DNA of 64,000 nt from Talinum fruticosum (Eukaryota > Streptophyta > Magnoliopsida > Caryophyllales > Talinaceae), in assembly GCA_021018815.1 (NCBI GenBank), contig JAITYX010000006.1, forward strand, positions 372,001-436,000, read 5' to 3'. Shown here piece after piece: positions 11,451 through 23,439 of the stretch (within the stretch, counting starts at the first letter, position 1; the number at the start of each line of letters is the position of its first letter). A program made the translations under genes and the position numbers. The notes beneath the pieces were generated by a model. It was given only the letters and a program-made list of their open reading frames with translations. It searched no databases and was not told the origin of the DNA.

Positions 11451-11852
11451 TTTGTTTATTTAGTATTTGCTTTGTAATGAGGACTCTTATGCAATGGGAT
11501 GAAATGCAAGACTCAATTCTAAGAAATATGTTCTTTTATTTAATATGATGTAAAAGGGCTTAAGGAAATTAACAAAGAGAAATAAAAAAATGCACTAGCC
11601 TCCATCCCCCAAAAGAAAATAAGAAAAAGAAATAAGGAAATTCGCAAGTGCATGGTCCAAAATATCATAACTTCGCGAGCAGCGGATCGGGGTAGGAAAA
11701 TAATAAAGTCCAAGGAGTGCTCGGGCCAAAGAAAACTGCGGAATGGGCTCGACTAGGGCTGTGGCCGGCGCCGGCCACCCATGAACTCCAGGGCGTTGTC
11801 GACTATGCAGGGATCGAGTTGCAGTAGAACTCTAATAACTCAAGAAAACCCG
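11451..11852 (-). other. E3 non-coding block shared with E1
   Basis: Minus-strand 11470-11620 matches E1 at 32480-32600, including the motif GAGTCTTGCATT and an A/T-rich run with ACATC. It therefore belongs to the retrotransposon rather than the host. A GC-rich stretch (GGCCGGCGCCGGCC) lies at 11772-11785. No ORF. Confidence 0.55.
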
Positions 11853-11860
11853 TATAAATA
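11853..11860 (+). promoter_or_regulatory. TATA-like box upstream of DUF7745-like pseudogene
   Basis: TATAAATA in CCCGTATAAATAGGATCC, with a second TATAAAAA-like motif near 11878. It lies on the plus strand, about 30 bp upstream of the open stretch that begins at 11886. Confidence 0.4.
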
Positions 11861-11885
11861 GGATCCACTTCGGTACTTATAAAAA

Positions 11886-13490
11886 GTGCCTAACTCGAAG
11901 CCTTCTCATGAACCAATACTAAGAGCATATTGTATCCTCTACTTCCGTCCAAAAGATATGCACTTCATGATTGAGCTAACACGATGGATGGATGAGATGA
12001 GTAACATGTATAGATCCGGGTTATCTAAACTACTGGCTGAACGTCCTATTGAACAATTCCCGTGTTAAGGACTATTGGACCTTATTAAGGGTCATTGTGG
12101 CCTTTTAGGATCCTCACCATCATGTCTTTAAGTTTAAGAATAAGGAGCTGTGCCCCCTGCCTGAAGAATTTGATGATATACTAGGCGGTTATAGGTGAAC
12201 AAAACCAGTTATACCCAAATCATTCGAATATCTCCACGAGAGTTACAAATACTTGCTGAAACTAAGTAATAATAATCGCTCATTGGGAATCGAGTAAATC
12301 GACCAAGCTAATCAAATACTATCGAAACATGTATGCGTACGCTAAAGCAATCATTATCCCGAGGCGGTGAGCCATTATCACTTGTCCGATAGGTGGATTC
12401 TTCGCTGGTAGGAGGTCACGAGGAGTTGGCACCGGCGGCGTTATTAGCTTCGTTGAATAATTAGAGAATTATTGTTCTCTAACTCCCTAATAGTTACTAA
12501 GACAATCATAGGCTTACACCGGTTAAAGCAAATTATGCGGAAGACTTCTCGAAGAGCTCCATGTTGTCGCAGAAAAGCCCATAATGACATACGAGACCAA
12601 ACATCATGAACCGGTCAACGCCGGCCACATGAAGGTCGTCTCGGTGCCACCGAGGCTAAAAACGCCTCCGGTTCATGCTCGAAAGACTCTAAATTTCACC
12701 CCTTTTCGGTTTTTGCTTCTTTTGTCTTTTTTATTTCTCTTGTTAGACCTCAAAATATTGGACCTTAACCGTGCAGGACAGTAATTTTAATTTTGCATAT
12801 GTGATGTGTAGATCTAGTTAATCAAGCATTTAAAGGTGATTGAGGCTCGCCAATAGCTAATGCGTACTTAGCGATTCACTTCAGCCAGCGAAAACAAAAA
12901 GTGGTGGTAACCGATCACTCGACTTCTTGGTGGGAGGAATACCTCAAGAATTATGGTAACAATGTAGCTTGGTACGTTGTGCATTAGAAGGTGTCCTAGC
13001 TCAAAACATACCTTGCAAGCACCCTTTTATACATCTCGCTGGTCCTAGAAAATAGTACCTACTACTTCACCGACCGTTTGTTGCGGTAGATGGGGAGAGA
13101 GCAAATGATTCCTTCGCTGGATTGCATCCGGCCTGCTACCTTTGAATTGTTCAAAGGGTTTGGTAACTTTAACCGGATAAAGTCGTGGCCCGAATACTTG
13201 GATGAACCCGCCAAAGTTCTTGACACCTCCAAGCACATCCAACATTTCGTTACTCCCTATTATCTAGAGTGGAGAATAGAAGTAGATCCCCAATGGCGTA
13301 AGGCACCGAGAACCAAAGAGATGGATCTTGAGGAAGTTGTCTCTACTGCCGCCTTTCTCCAAATTCGCAAAATAAACCCTCCGGTGGCTGAAAGCGTTCA
13401 TCAAAGAGAAACTCAAGCCAAAGAAGCTTAAGAAAAGAGGGCCCACAGAATCAAAGAACCGAAGGAATGCACCTAGGATAAAGAAGCTGA
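11886..13490 (+). pseudogene. DUF7745-like / transposon-associated pseudogene
   Basis: Open stretches on the plus strand read, in order: a 60-codon stretch from 11886 (RWMDEMSNMYRSGLSKLL); after a frameshift, WDPHHHVFKFKNKELCPLPE (12100-12160, the Trp codon now TAG) and EEFDDILGG; and 113 codons at 13090-13431 beginning with GREQMIPSLDCIRP. The aromatic-DP...F.F...ELCP.EEF..ILG pattern resembles the DUF7745 family of plant transposon-linked proteins, related in layout to the plant mobile domain. The C-terminus is Lys/Glu-rich. The gene is antisense to E3's pol and lies between pol and the 3' LTR. Internal stops make it nonfunctional. The family name is a recollection-based guess. Confidence 0.5.
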
Positions 13491-13974
13491 ATCTAGTGAC
13501 CCCAAAGGAAAGAAAGTAAAAATAGACTACAGCTTAGATATTTTCGGAATAGAACTTTGGATAGAATTAAAAAAAGGAGGTTTAGTTTTGCCTGTTTAGA
13601 ACAAAGTTATTAGTATTTGACAAGTAGTGTGCTTGCATTGATTTCCCTTTATTAGCTATATATTTAGGTAAGTAGTAGGATGGCCTATTATTAAAAAACA
13701 AGTACGTATTATGCTACACGTTTACATTTTGTAGCTCACTTAGAGGTCAAAAATAAAGAAATTAGAGAGCCTAATTGGATCGCCTTTACAATAAATAAAA
13801 GACACAAAGGGACTGCATAATTGGACTGTTAGAGAAATAAATAAGGGAACCATCTAATTAGATAGTTAAAAGCAAATTACATAGTCAAAAGAAAGAACTC
13901 GGCTTGGCTAGCCCACTATTATCTAGGTGGTGGCCGGGGCACGCCCATAAGCTAGCTTGGTTGGACCGGGCTCG
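13491..13974 (-). other. E3 spacer between pol end and antisense pseudogene
   Basis: A/T-rich with no supported ORF. Near 13915-13980 a GC-richer patch borders the pol terminus. It probably holds the 3' ends of two convergent transcription units (pol on minus, antisense gene on plus). Confidence 0.4.
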
Positions 13975-14653
13975 GCCTACTTTCCGAGTCGTGCTAGACA
14001 TAATACTTCTTGAGCTGATCTAAGTTTGTGCACTGAATAATCGCTTCCCCATCTAAATTAGTTAATTTCTATCGCTCCGCCAGGTGAGATCCGACTAAGT
14101 ACAAATGGGCCTTCCTAATTCGGCTTACATTTCCCTCGTGGGTATTGAATTAGTGCTCTTATCTCCTAAGGTCTAAATCTCCAATTTGTAGATTTGAAGT
14201 CTTCACTTTCTTATTAAATGCCCCGGATGTACACACTTGGTATATTTGGACATTGTGCAATGCATTAAGGCGCATCTCATCAAATAACACTAACTCTTCA
14301 TAGCGCTTTAGCCCATTGTGCTTCCGGAAAATTTTCTTTTAGCAATTATCCTTGACAACGGAATCGCAATCTCGGTTGAAAGGACTGCTTCTATGCCACA
14401 AACTAGGAAGTAAGATGTTGCTCCCGTAGAGGCTCTAATAAAAGTCCGATAACCCCACAAAGCGACATGTAGCTTATCGGACCAATCCTTATAAGTAAGT
14501 TCCATCTCCTCCACTATTTTAAGAATATTTTTATTAGCGACTTCAAGTACTCCATTGGCTAATGGCGATAGGGGGAAGGTTTATAATGTTGGATCTTGTA
14601 CTTATCTAGCAAATCTGTTACCTCCTTCTTAAAATGACTACCATGATCACTAA

Positions 14654-16249
14654 TGAAGGTTTGCTCAGGTAGAGACTAAGTAACCCTAGAGGGGGTGAAT
14701 AGGGTGGTGGATGATTTTTCCGAAAATCAAACTCTTTTGAGCAAGGCACAAACATAAATAGATTCCGAGTCTATAATGGGGTTAGAAAAGTATGAACTCG
14801 GAATTGCAGTGAGAAGTAAAGAAGCGAGATAGAACTGAAACTTTGAGTATGTCCGAGTCTAGAATGTACTCGAAAGTGAAGACACGAAAGTATGTGGAAA
14901 CCCTCCCGGGGCGGAAAACCACTGGACCATGCTAGTCTAAACACGAAGTGAAATCCACTATTTTAAGTCCACAAAATACGGTAGACGGATCGAACCCGAG
15001 TTGCTCCCTTAGACAACTCTTTACAAGTTTTTCCTAGACTCGAAATTCCCTTATCCGATCTAGTACTTCCTAGTTGAGATAACCCTTACAGCTAGGGACA
15101 ACTCGGTTAAGTTAACCCTTACATCTTAGTCAACGGACCTTACTTAGAGAGTAAGAAAGAAAGTGTTTGTAATCGAGTACAAAACCTTACAACTCGGAAT
15201 ATAATGAATTACGAGTGGGAGTTGTAAGAAGAAGATTGAGAATGAATACAAATGACTATTGATTTAGTAAGTGTATTGACAATCTTCAAGTCTTGAGAGT
15301 TGGCTTCTATATATAGATGACCAGGCAAGCATAGCTGTTATCTCCATCTTCCGACCGAAAGACCTTTGTGACCGTTATCAAGGATCTTCCGAGTCGATCG
15401 AAAGTATCCGTTGAGATGTGAACGCTGGGTAACGGTTCTTGACTCTTTTAGAAGTCCCAAAACCACTGGTGGTGTCTTGAAAGATAACGTGGAAACCACC
15501 GTTTAGCTTGGTCTTGCAGTTTTCCAGTTTTGGAAACAGAGCAGCCACGACACGGTCTTACGGGGCTAGGTCGGAGGTGGAAAAAGCCTTGTCTGCTGGT
15601 GATTTGACGTTTTGAAGCCGGTTACTTTTGTATTTCAAAAGGTGTATCCTCGTTTGAATAACCTATAAAAGTAAATCAAATTGGTTCTCAAAGTATAAAA
15701 TACTTTGGTACAAGATTAGACACGAGATAAGAACATAATTAAGATAATTAACTAACTCATTATCTAAGTCGGAAAAGGAATGGAATTTTCCGAGTCTAAT
15801 ATCCATGAAACTCAAAATTCCATCTCGGTTAGTCCAGGCGAGAATCAAGTTAAATAAAAGACTATCGAGTGTGAACAAACTTGATCTAGACTAAGCATGG
15901 TTCAAACTGGAAGCATTGACAATAACAGAATAAAACCTGTAACATGAAGTTAGACACGAGTGCGGTTGTGCGAATACTAGTCATCCGAACATGCGATAAT
16001 TCTAAGTGATGAGAGACTCGGAACCGAGCGAAGCAACTTGAGTGCATATATGTTTTATGAGTCACACAGAGACAAGAAAAAGTATATGAAATAATTGCTA
16101 TATCACTTAGAGGAAATACTACATCACTCGAGAAAAGTTTCTAAGATACGAGAGAATGACTTGGAATCAAAAATCTATGAGTGAGAAGGTCTTATACCTG
16201 ATTCCCTTGATAGAACTTGGAAATGTGCGGAGTAAAGTATGAGTCTTCA
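14654..16249 (-). repeat. SIRE-like solo LTR L1 (TSD ACTAA)
   Basis: A complete LTR of 1596 bp from TGAAGGTTTGC to ...GAGTCTTCA, flanked on both sides by ACTAA (14649-14653 and 16250-16254), a perfect 5-bp target duplication. It splits E3's integrase between the core entry and the second catalytic region. No internal sequence adjoins it, so it arose by LTR-LTR recombination after insertion. Confidence 0.93.
15308..15315 (-). promoter_or_regulatory. TATA-like box of L1
   Basis: TATATATA on the minus strand at the LTR promoter position; other copies carry TATAAATA here. Confidence 0.4.
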
Positions 16250-17538
16250 ACTAATTAGCTCCTCGGCACCCCACCATGACATATGATATTTCGGTTAATG
16301 AATTTGGCGACTTGTTTGGACGTTAAGGTTTCATAAGAAGTCTGCCTTTACCCATTTTGTGAAGTAGTCGATTGCTACTAGCATGAATTCGTGCCCACCT
16401 GTTCCCTCGGGGTCACCTTGCCAATAATGTTTATTCCCCAAACCGAGAATAGCCTGGGTGATGCTAAGGTTGTGAGAAATGACGGTGGTTGGTGTTGTAA
16501 ATTTGCGGACACTCGATATTTATAACACTTTCTAACAAAATCATGGTAGTCCGCCGCTATGGTTGACTAGTAATAGCCGAGTCTCCGAACCTTATATACG
16601 AGCATCTTACCATTCATATAAGGTCCACACACCCCACCATGAATCTCTTCCATGATGCGCTTTGCTTCATGTTTGTTGACACAAAGTAAGCTAATCTTTT
16701 AATTGGTTTTCTTGTACAGTTGTCCCGATTGATGAAGAATTGGGCAGCCAACATCCTCATGGCTCATTGGGGCCTAGGTGTGGAGTCTAAGGGATACTCT
16801 TATTTATCCGGATATTGATAAATGTGATGATCCCAACTGGTATGGTGTCGGTATTAGACACTTCTAATGTGTAGACGTGTGTAGGGTGACTCTATCGCTC
16901 AAGGTGAACGAGAATTAAATGAATGCCAGTAGGGGTATTGATCATGGATGCTAACATAGCTAGTGTATCCGCAAATTGGTTATCATCCCTAGGAAGGTAA
17001 GTGAAAGAGATGTTCTCAAAGTGTATAGATAATTCTATGAAATATGCTTGGTAGGGTGCTAAGGCTTCACTACGTGCCTTCCACTTTTACGAAATCGATG
17101 GATGATTAAAATGGAGTCACTAAAAACCCCGATAATCTTAACCCCGATCTCTCTAGTAGTTTCAAATCTTGTGATGTAAGCTTCATATTTTAAGGTGTTA
17201 TTGAGGACTTCAAAGTCTAGTTTGAGTGAAATGAGAGTATGTGCTCCCTCCAGACGTGACTAGAAGAATCCTTACTCCAAAGCCCTTCTAATTGGAAGCG
17301 CCATCGAAGTACATTATCCAAACATCCACCTCTACTTACAAAATATCTTCATCCGGAAAGTGAAGGTGTTCAGGTTGCGATTCGAGTACAGGTATATCAC
17401 CTAAGAATTCTTACACTATCCTTCCTTTGATCGCACTTGAGTTCAAATTCTGATAGGATGGTAGTCCATCTTCCTATCTTGCTAGTGATAGTTGGTTGCT
17501 CAGGTATGTACTTAATAGGATCCATAGATGCCACTAAT

Positions 17539-19103
17539 TGAAGGTTTGCTCTCGGAGAAGCTAAGTCACCCTAGAGGGGCTGAATAGGGTGATGAGGAAA
17601 TTTGCTCAAGTTAAACACTTGATATGATTCCGAGGAGAGTGTGAGTCAAGAATGAACTTAGAAAAACACCGACTCGTAAATGAGTGGAAGATGAAGATAC
17701 AGATTGGACTGAACTTTAAATCGACTAAGTCTAGATGGGACTCGGAAAAGTATCCACTCGAAATTACGTGGAAACCCTCCTAGGGCGAGAAAACCACGGA
17801 CCATGCTAATCCAAGCACGAAGTCAAATCTACTATTTTGAATCCACAAAATACGGTAGATTGACTCAGCCAAAGTTGCTCTCTCGGACAACTCCTTATGT
17901 GTTTTTCCTAGACTCGAAATTCCCTTATCCGATCTAGTACTTCCTAACCGAGATAACCTTTACAGCTAGGGACAACCGAGCCGAGATAACCACTGACAGC
18001 TCACTCAAGGGACCTTACTCAAAAAGTAAGAGTAACTGTTTGTGATCGATTACAAGACCTTACAACTAAGAAAATATTAATTACAGAGTTGGAGTTGTAA
18101 GTAGAAGATTGAAAATGAATACAAAGACTTTTGCTCAAGTATGTGTATTGACAATTGGTTCAGCAATCTTCAAGTCTTGAGAGTTGGCTTCTATTTATAG
18201 ATGACCAAGCAGATTAGCCGTTGTGACCAACTTCGACTGGAAGTCCTTTCGACCGTTGTAGCGCATTTTCCGAGTCACTCGGAAAATATCCGTTGATGTA
18301 TGTTCGTTGGGCAACGAGCTCTTAACTCCTATGAAAGTCCAAAAACCACTAGCGGTGTCTTGAAGGTGGAAACCACTTGTTAAGCTTAGCGTTGTAGATT
18401 TCTAGTTTTGGAAACCGACAACCACGACACGATTGTCCGGGACTAGGTTGTAGATGGAAAAATCTTTGTCTGCTTGGTGATTTGACGTTTTGAAGCCGGT
18501 TACTTTTGTAATTCAAAAATAGGATAGCCTCGTTTGAATAACCTACAAAAGTAAATCAATTTGGTTCTTAAAGTATAAAATACTTTGGTCCGAGATTAGA
18601 CAAAGATAATAAATTAATTAAGATAATTAAGTGCATAATTATCTCGAGTCGGAAAAACGAATGGAATTTTCCGAGTCTAATATCCATGAGACTCAAAATC
18701 CATCTAAGTCGAGTCTAGGAGAGAATCAAGTCAAATAAAGAATATTAGACTTGATTTAAATAAATAAAAGTTCAAACAAAATATGTTGACTTAGAAGAAT
18801 GAATTATCAATGTGATTGTTTTGGAACATGAAGTCGGATCTGCAATTGTGCAAAATAGAACAAGTGTTTGAACATGCAATAAATCTGAGTGTTGTCCGAG
18901 TGACTTGGAACAGGTGTGTGAACAGAGTATGCTTTCGAGTCAGTCGGAATCAAGTGAGAATATATGCAATGGTTTACGTAATACTCAGAAAAGTTTCTAA
19001 GGCACACGGAATGACTTGAAATCAAAAGCTTATGAGAGCTAAAGTCTTATACCTAATTCTTTGATGGAAGTCAAATGATGTATATGTAAAGTCCGAGTCT
19101 TCA
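17539..19103 (-). repeat. SIRE-like solo LTR L2 (TSD CTAAT)
   Basis: 1565 bp from TGAAGGTTTGC to ...GAGTCTTCA, flanked by CTAAT at 17534-17538 and 19104-19108, a perfect duplication. E3's RNase H lies on the left and a plus-strand SIRE LTR on the right, so L2 landed at or within about 15 bp of an existing E3/S1 junction. Confidence 0.92.
18192..18199 (-). promoter_or_regulatory. TATA box of L2
   Basis: TATAAATA on the minus strand within GTCATCTATAAATAGAAGCC, the sequence conserved around the box in most family LTRs. Confidence 0.55.
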
Positions 19104-19108
19104 CTAAT

Positions 19109-20407
19109 GAATCAGGTATATCTCTTTATATCTTTTAGGTTTTGATTCGAAGTCATTCGACCTTTGTAGAAACTCGTATCTAAGTTTTCATTCTCGTTCT
19201 AACTTGCTCGAAAGCACATTATTGCATATCTCTATCATATGGTTCCGGCCCACTCGGACATCACTCGGAATTGTTGCATGTTCAAATAACTTCTTGAACT
19301 CATTTATTTTAAGCACCGACGTTGCACTTTAAGTTAAAATGAATTACAACGTTAATTCTTTGTGCTAAGTGAGTTTATTTCTTGGAGAATTATTTGATTG
19401 AATCATATTCATGTTTATTACTTATTTAATTTCAAACTTGATCTTTTAAGGATTGACTCAAGGTGGAATATATTGTTAATGGATATTAGACTCAAAAATT
19501 CCATTCTTTTATAGGCTATTTAAACAAGGCTAATCTAATTTTGAAATACAAAAGCAACCTGGTTTCTAGCCGTTAAACATCAGCAGACAAAATTTAGCTA
19601 CTTTTGGACATGGTCGAGACATTGTGTCAAGGTTGTTTGTTTCCAAAACAAGAAAACTCCAACCGTAGGTCTAACGGTTATTTCCACCTTATTTTTCAAT
19701 CACCACCAGATGATTGGATCATTTGTTAGAGCCAAGAGCTATTGCACAACGTTCACATTCCAACGAATATCTTCCGAGTGACTTAGCATAGTCGTTAGAA
19801 TGGCTAGTGAAGATTTTGGTCTAGAAACAAGACTCAACAGTCATTGTACCTGGATGTTTATAAATAGAAGTCACTTTACAAGACTTGAAGGTTGCTGGTC
19901 TCATACTCACTCAATCTTCTATTTACAACTCCAACTCTGTATTTCATATATTTCTAAGTTGTAAAGAAAGTCTTGTAATCCGTTACATTCTTTCCTTATT
20001 TTTTTGTAAGTCCCTTGACCGAGCTGGAAGGGTTAACTCAGCTCGGTTGGCCCTGATTGTAAAGGTTAACTCGGTTAGGAAGTACTAGATTAGATAAGGA
20101 AACTTCTTAGTCTAGGAAAATCTTGTAAGGAATTGTCTAAGGGAGCAATTCCGGTTAGAGTCGATCTTGTGTAATTGGGGATTTAATTAGTGGATTTGAC
20201 TTGGTGCTTGGATTAGCACTATCCATGGTTTCCTGCCTCAAGAGGGTTTCCACGTTCCTCCGGGTCTTTATCTTTCTAAGTGTAATCTAGACTTGTAATT
20301 TGTTTCTGCTAAGTTTTGTGCAAAAAGCGTTCAATTTTATTTAAATTTCATCATCAACCTATTCACCCCCTCTAGGGTGACTTAGTTTATGCAAGAGCAA
20401 ACCTTCA
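19109..20407 (+). repeat. 5' LTR of S1, 5'-truncated
   Basis: Starts within the LTR (GAATCAGGTATA, about 50 bp in) and ends ...AACCTTCA at 20407, immediately before the primer site. A TATA box lies at 19859-19866. The usual CACCCTATTCACCCCCTCTAGGG block precedes the end. Confidence 0.88.
19859..19866 (+). promoter_or_regulatory. TATA box of S1 5' LTR
   Basis: TATAAATA followed by GAAG, matching the conserved promoter context of the family. Confidence 0.55.
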
Positions 20408-20409
20408 AT

Positions 20410-20424
20410 TGGTGTCGAGCCTAG
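20410..20424 (+). other. Primer-binding site of S1 (initiator tRNA-Met type)
   Basis: TGGTGTCGAGCCTAG, two bases after the LTR. It is a decayed form of the TGGTATCAGAGCC site complementary to plant initiator tRNA-Met. Better copies are at 53645 and, on the minus strand, 50871-50888. Confidence 0.75.
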
Positions 20425-20464
20425 CCTTCCAAGAGGACCTCACAATCCAAAGGTCTAAAGATTA

Positions 20465-21600
20465 GATGACTTAGAACAATGGAGAGTTCGATGAAGGAAG
20501 ATCATCGAATGGACCGCCTAAGTTCAAGGGTTCTAACTTTGCACATTAGAAGAAGATGATGGAGTGTTTTCTTATGGATAATGATGAAGATGTTTAGAAT
20601 ATAATCTATAATGGGAACTACATTCCAACCAACATTGAAGGTGCAAGATGTGTGCCTAAAGATAAATCTGAGTACACAAATAAGGAAACTCAAAAGTTCA
20701 AAAAGAACATCAAAGCAATGAACACACTAATGTGTGCCATAAACATAGAAGAACATAACAGAGCGTCGGCCTATGACACGATCAAAGAGGTATGAGACAC
20801 ACTTGTCAACCAAAGATAAGATGGGGTCCCAAGGTGATGGCCATAGAAGAGGCTCAAAACCTGTCTCCGATAAAGCCGGACGAGCTTATAGGGAAGTCTG
20901 CTCACTCATGAGATTCATCCGGAAGAAGAGAATGCCAAGGTCAGCACCAAAAGAAACATTGCACTAAAGGTCTCGAAACCAAATGTGAAAGTTTGAGCTC
21001 CTTAGAATCAGAAGAGGATCCCATGGCACTCAATTCTTGAGGCTTCGGAAAGATGATGAAGTACAACAAGTGGCAAAAGAGGTCAAAGGAAGAGTTGTAC
21101 AAGAAAGATAAGAAGGATAGAAAAGGTAAATACTCATCCCTTTCAAAGTTATCTTTAACTAAGAACTCTGGTTGTTTTGAATGTGGCAGTAAGGAGCACA
21201 TAGTCAAAGATTGTCCAAAAAGAAAGAAGAACAGAAAGAAGAAGGCTATGATTGCTACCTACAAGTGATGATGATTCATTTGAAGAAAATGATTCTAATG
21301 ACTCAAAGTGTCTTATGGCACCGATGGACTCGAAGTTGAATCTAAGTCGACAATGAGAACTCGGATATTGAGAAGGTAATTGAATACTTTCAGTAATAAG
21401 CATGAATCCGAGTCACTTACTACTAAGAGCATTGTTTTAAAAACTCGGTTAGAAAACTTCGGACAAAATCTGAAAGTACTCAAGACTAGTGCTCAAAATA
21501 ATGAGATCGAGTCTAAGTCACTCATAACAGAGAATGAGAGACTAAAGCTGAAGCTCAATGAGTCTCAAGAGCCTTTTTGAAACTCACTCAAGGTTAGAAA
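20465..21600 (+). pseudogene. S1 gag (UBN2-type, CCHC zinc knuckle)
   Basis: The ATG at 20465 is followed at once by a TAG; reading past it gives the gag N-terminus (FDEGRSSNGPPKFKGSNFAH) and a capsid-like helical region. About 200 bp present in S4 gag (54025-54250) are missing at 20812. The knuckle CFECGSKEHIVKDC at 21173-21214 is an intact CX2CX4HX4C, followed by a basic KRKKNRKKK tail. A Ser/Glu-rich, coiled-coil-like stretch follows to about 21590. Gag would package RNA and build particles. Several stops make it nonfunctional. Confidence 0.85.
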
Positions 21601-23230
21601 AACCTTGATCTTTTACTCGACTGTTAGTGTGTCCAATTCAGGAAAGAAGGGCTTGGCTACAATGTCTGAAGAGCAATATAATTCCTATTCCAATCTTTTC
21701 AAAACTGATTCCGTAACTTTAAAGTTCATGAAGGCTAAGCATGGTCCCATTCATTCAAATGAAAAGAGGACTGACCCTAGACCAGTTTATAAGAAAAGGT
21801 CTTCCCCACCTGTGAAAGATTTTAAAAAGAAAGAGACACCGAATCCATTTTCTAGAAAAAAGACTCGGAATCAGTCCGGACCCAAAATCATTCAAATTTG
21901 GGTTCCCAAAAGTGCTCTTGCTCAAAAAGTACCACAAGTAAAAGGAGTTACTGGGTTTATAAGAGGAAGTGAGAAGGGTTAGTTTGTCTATGTCTTGTAG
22001 GTAACTTAGAAGAGGAAGGGTCACCGGTACTTAAACAAGTGGGTACTCACGCCACATGTCCGGTGATTCAAGACTCTTTTCTAAATTAGAAGATCCGAAA
22101 GGAGGCAAAGTCACATTTGGAGACAATAGCAAAGGCAAGATAGTGGGGATTCGCAAGATTGGCAAAAGAAACAACTCGGTCGGCCTAGTCTACCTTGTTA
22201 AAGGGTCGAAGTACAATATCCTTAGCATTTCTCAACTTTGTGACAAAGGCCAAGAGGTAACGTTCACTTAGACTAACCGCAACATTTCGATGTAGTCACC
22301 AAAGAGACTAAGCTCTCAAGTCCGAGGTCAGGTAACACTTATACCATTCCTCTTTCAAATTCTAGTCATAATTTATCTTGCTTAAAAGCATTGTTGAATG
22401 ATGATTCATGGACTTGGCATTGTAGACCAGGTAATATTAGCATGTATACATTTCAAGAAACGTGCATCTCACGGATTAGTTAGGGGATTACCTAACTGTG
22501 CATTTTAGAAAGAAATTTATGTGCTTGTCATCGTTGATGATTTCTCATGATTTACCTGGGGAGGGCTTTCTGAAGAATAAGAATGAAGCCTTCTAAGAGT
22601 TCACTAAAATCTCTAGGAAAATTCAAGTGGAGTCTCGGACTCATATCGAAGGATTCAAACCGACCATAGAAGGGAGTTCCACTACTCGGAATTTGCGGAC
22701 TTCGTGACAAGAACGACATCTCTCAAAACATCTCTCCACCAGGAACTCCTGAACAAAATGGAGTAGTGGAGAGGAAGAACATAAATCTTGAAGAAATAGG
22801 AAGGACCATGAGGATTAAAAATCATCTACCTTACTATTTATTGGCTAAGGCGATTAGCACAACAAATTACACACTCAACATATGCCTCATCACTCCTATT
22901 CTATAGAAAACACCTTATGAGCTATACAAGGGAAAGAAACCCAATATCTCCTACTCCGCACCATTTGGATGTAAATGCTTTGTGCATAACAATGGTAAAG
23001 ATCATTTGACTAAGTTTGATGCTAGATCAAATGAAGGTATAATTCTAGGCTACTCATCTCACGAGTAAAGCTTATCGTGTGGTTAACAAAAGGAATAACA
23101 AAGTGGAAGAAAGTATCCACATTGTCTTTGATGAGATTGCTAAAGCCGAGCTCAAAAAGAGTCAAAATAGAAGGACTGGGAAACTCGGACTAAGACAATT
23201 CGTAACGAACCAACTCAATATGTTGTGACT
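21601..23230 (+). pseudogene. S1 protease-integrase region
   Basis: 21605-21982 is an open basic linker (125 codons). The aspartic protease site is destroyed: where S4 has YLDSGCSRHM, S1 has D to N (22033-22035) and a one-base insertion. Downstream, 22056-22271 is open and keeps the conserved KGGKVTFGD and YNILSISQLCDKGQ blocks. The pre-integrase zinc region (22400-22520) and integrase core (22550-22900) are frameshifted; the APRTPEQNGVVERKN-equivalent lies near 22735-22775. The C-terminal part shows an ELYKGKKPNIS-like motif near 22918-22950. Confidence 0.8.
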
Positions 23231-23439
23231 TAGAATGACAAAATAAAGAGCTAGCTGAAGAACAAGCTAATGCGGAGACTCAGTAAGATCAACCAACTGA
23301 AGATCGGGCCATTCAACCAACAAACTTGGTTAATCGGAGGACATGTAGAGCATTCAAATATGTATGCGAGTTAACGACTCGAAAACATACGTTCGATATC
23401 AACAGTGGGATAAGAACTTGTTCTTCTTTGCAAAATGTG

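Larger units (their letters stand above)
6761..17538 (-). mobile_element. E3: Tat/Ogre-like gypsy element, 3' half
   Basis: In its own direction (right to left) E3 shows RNase H, integrase, the end of pol near 13975, a long region with two antisense pseudogenes, and a complete 3' LTR (8762 to 6761). The 5' part (5' LTR, gag, protease, most of RT) is missing beyond 17538, where S1's LTR begins. Antisense ORFs between pol and the 3' LTR are known in Tat-lineage elements such as Grande. L1 sits inside E3 and L2 at its right edge. Confidence 0.75.
13975..17538 (-). pseudogene. Gypsy (Tat/Ogre-like) pol: RNase H-integrase
   Basis: Minus strand, interrupted by L1. Near 17530 the RNase H part reads MDPIKYIPEQPTITSKIGRW. 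Then come the integrase zinc-finger region (HGGVCGPYMNGKML near 16640), the catalytic core entry (DYFTKWV near 16370), the D...D region (FISDHGSHFK, 14620-14650) and, in the open stretch 14308-14514, WGYRTFIRASTGATSYFLV. The C-terminal tail with MDGE and a QLKKYY-like end lies near 14060-13980. Residue choices around TGAT and EAVL point to Tat/Ogre rather than chromovirus or Athila integrases. Many stops. RT and gag are absent. Confidence 0.75.

Noticed and set aside
20773..20967. Separate small basic protein in S1 gag
   Set aside because: It is an out-of-frame reading across a deletion in gag; the adjacent frames match gag of S4.
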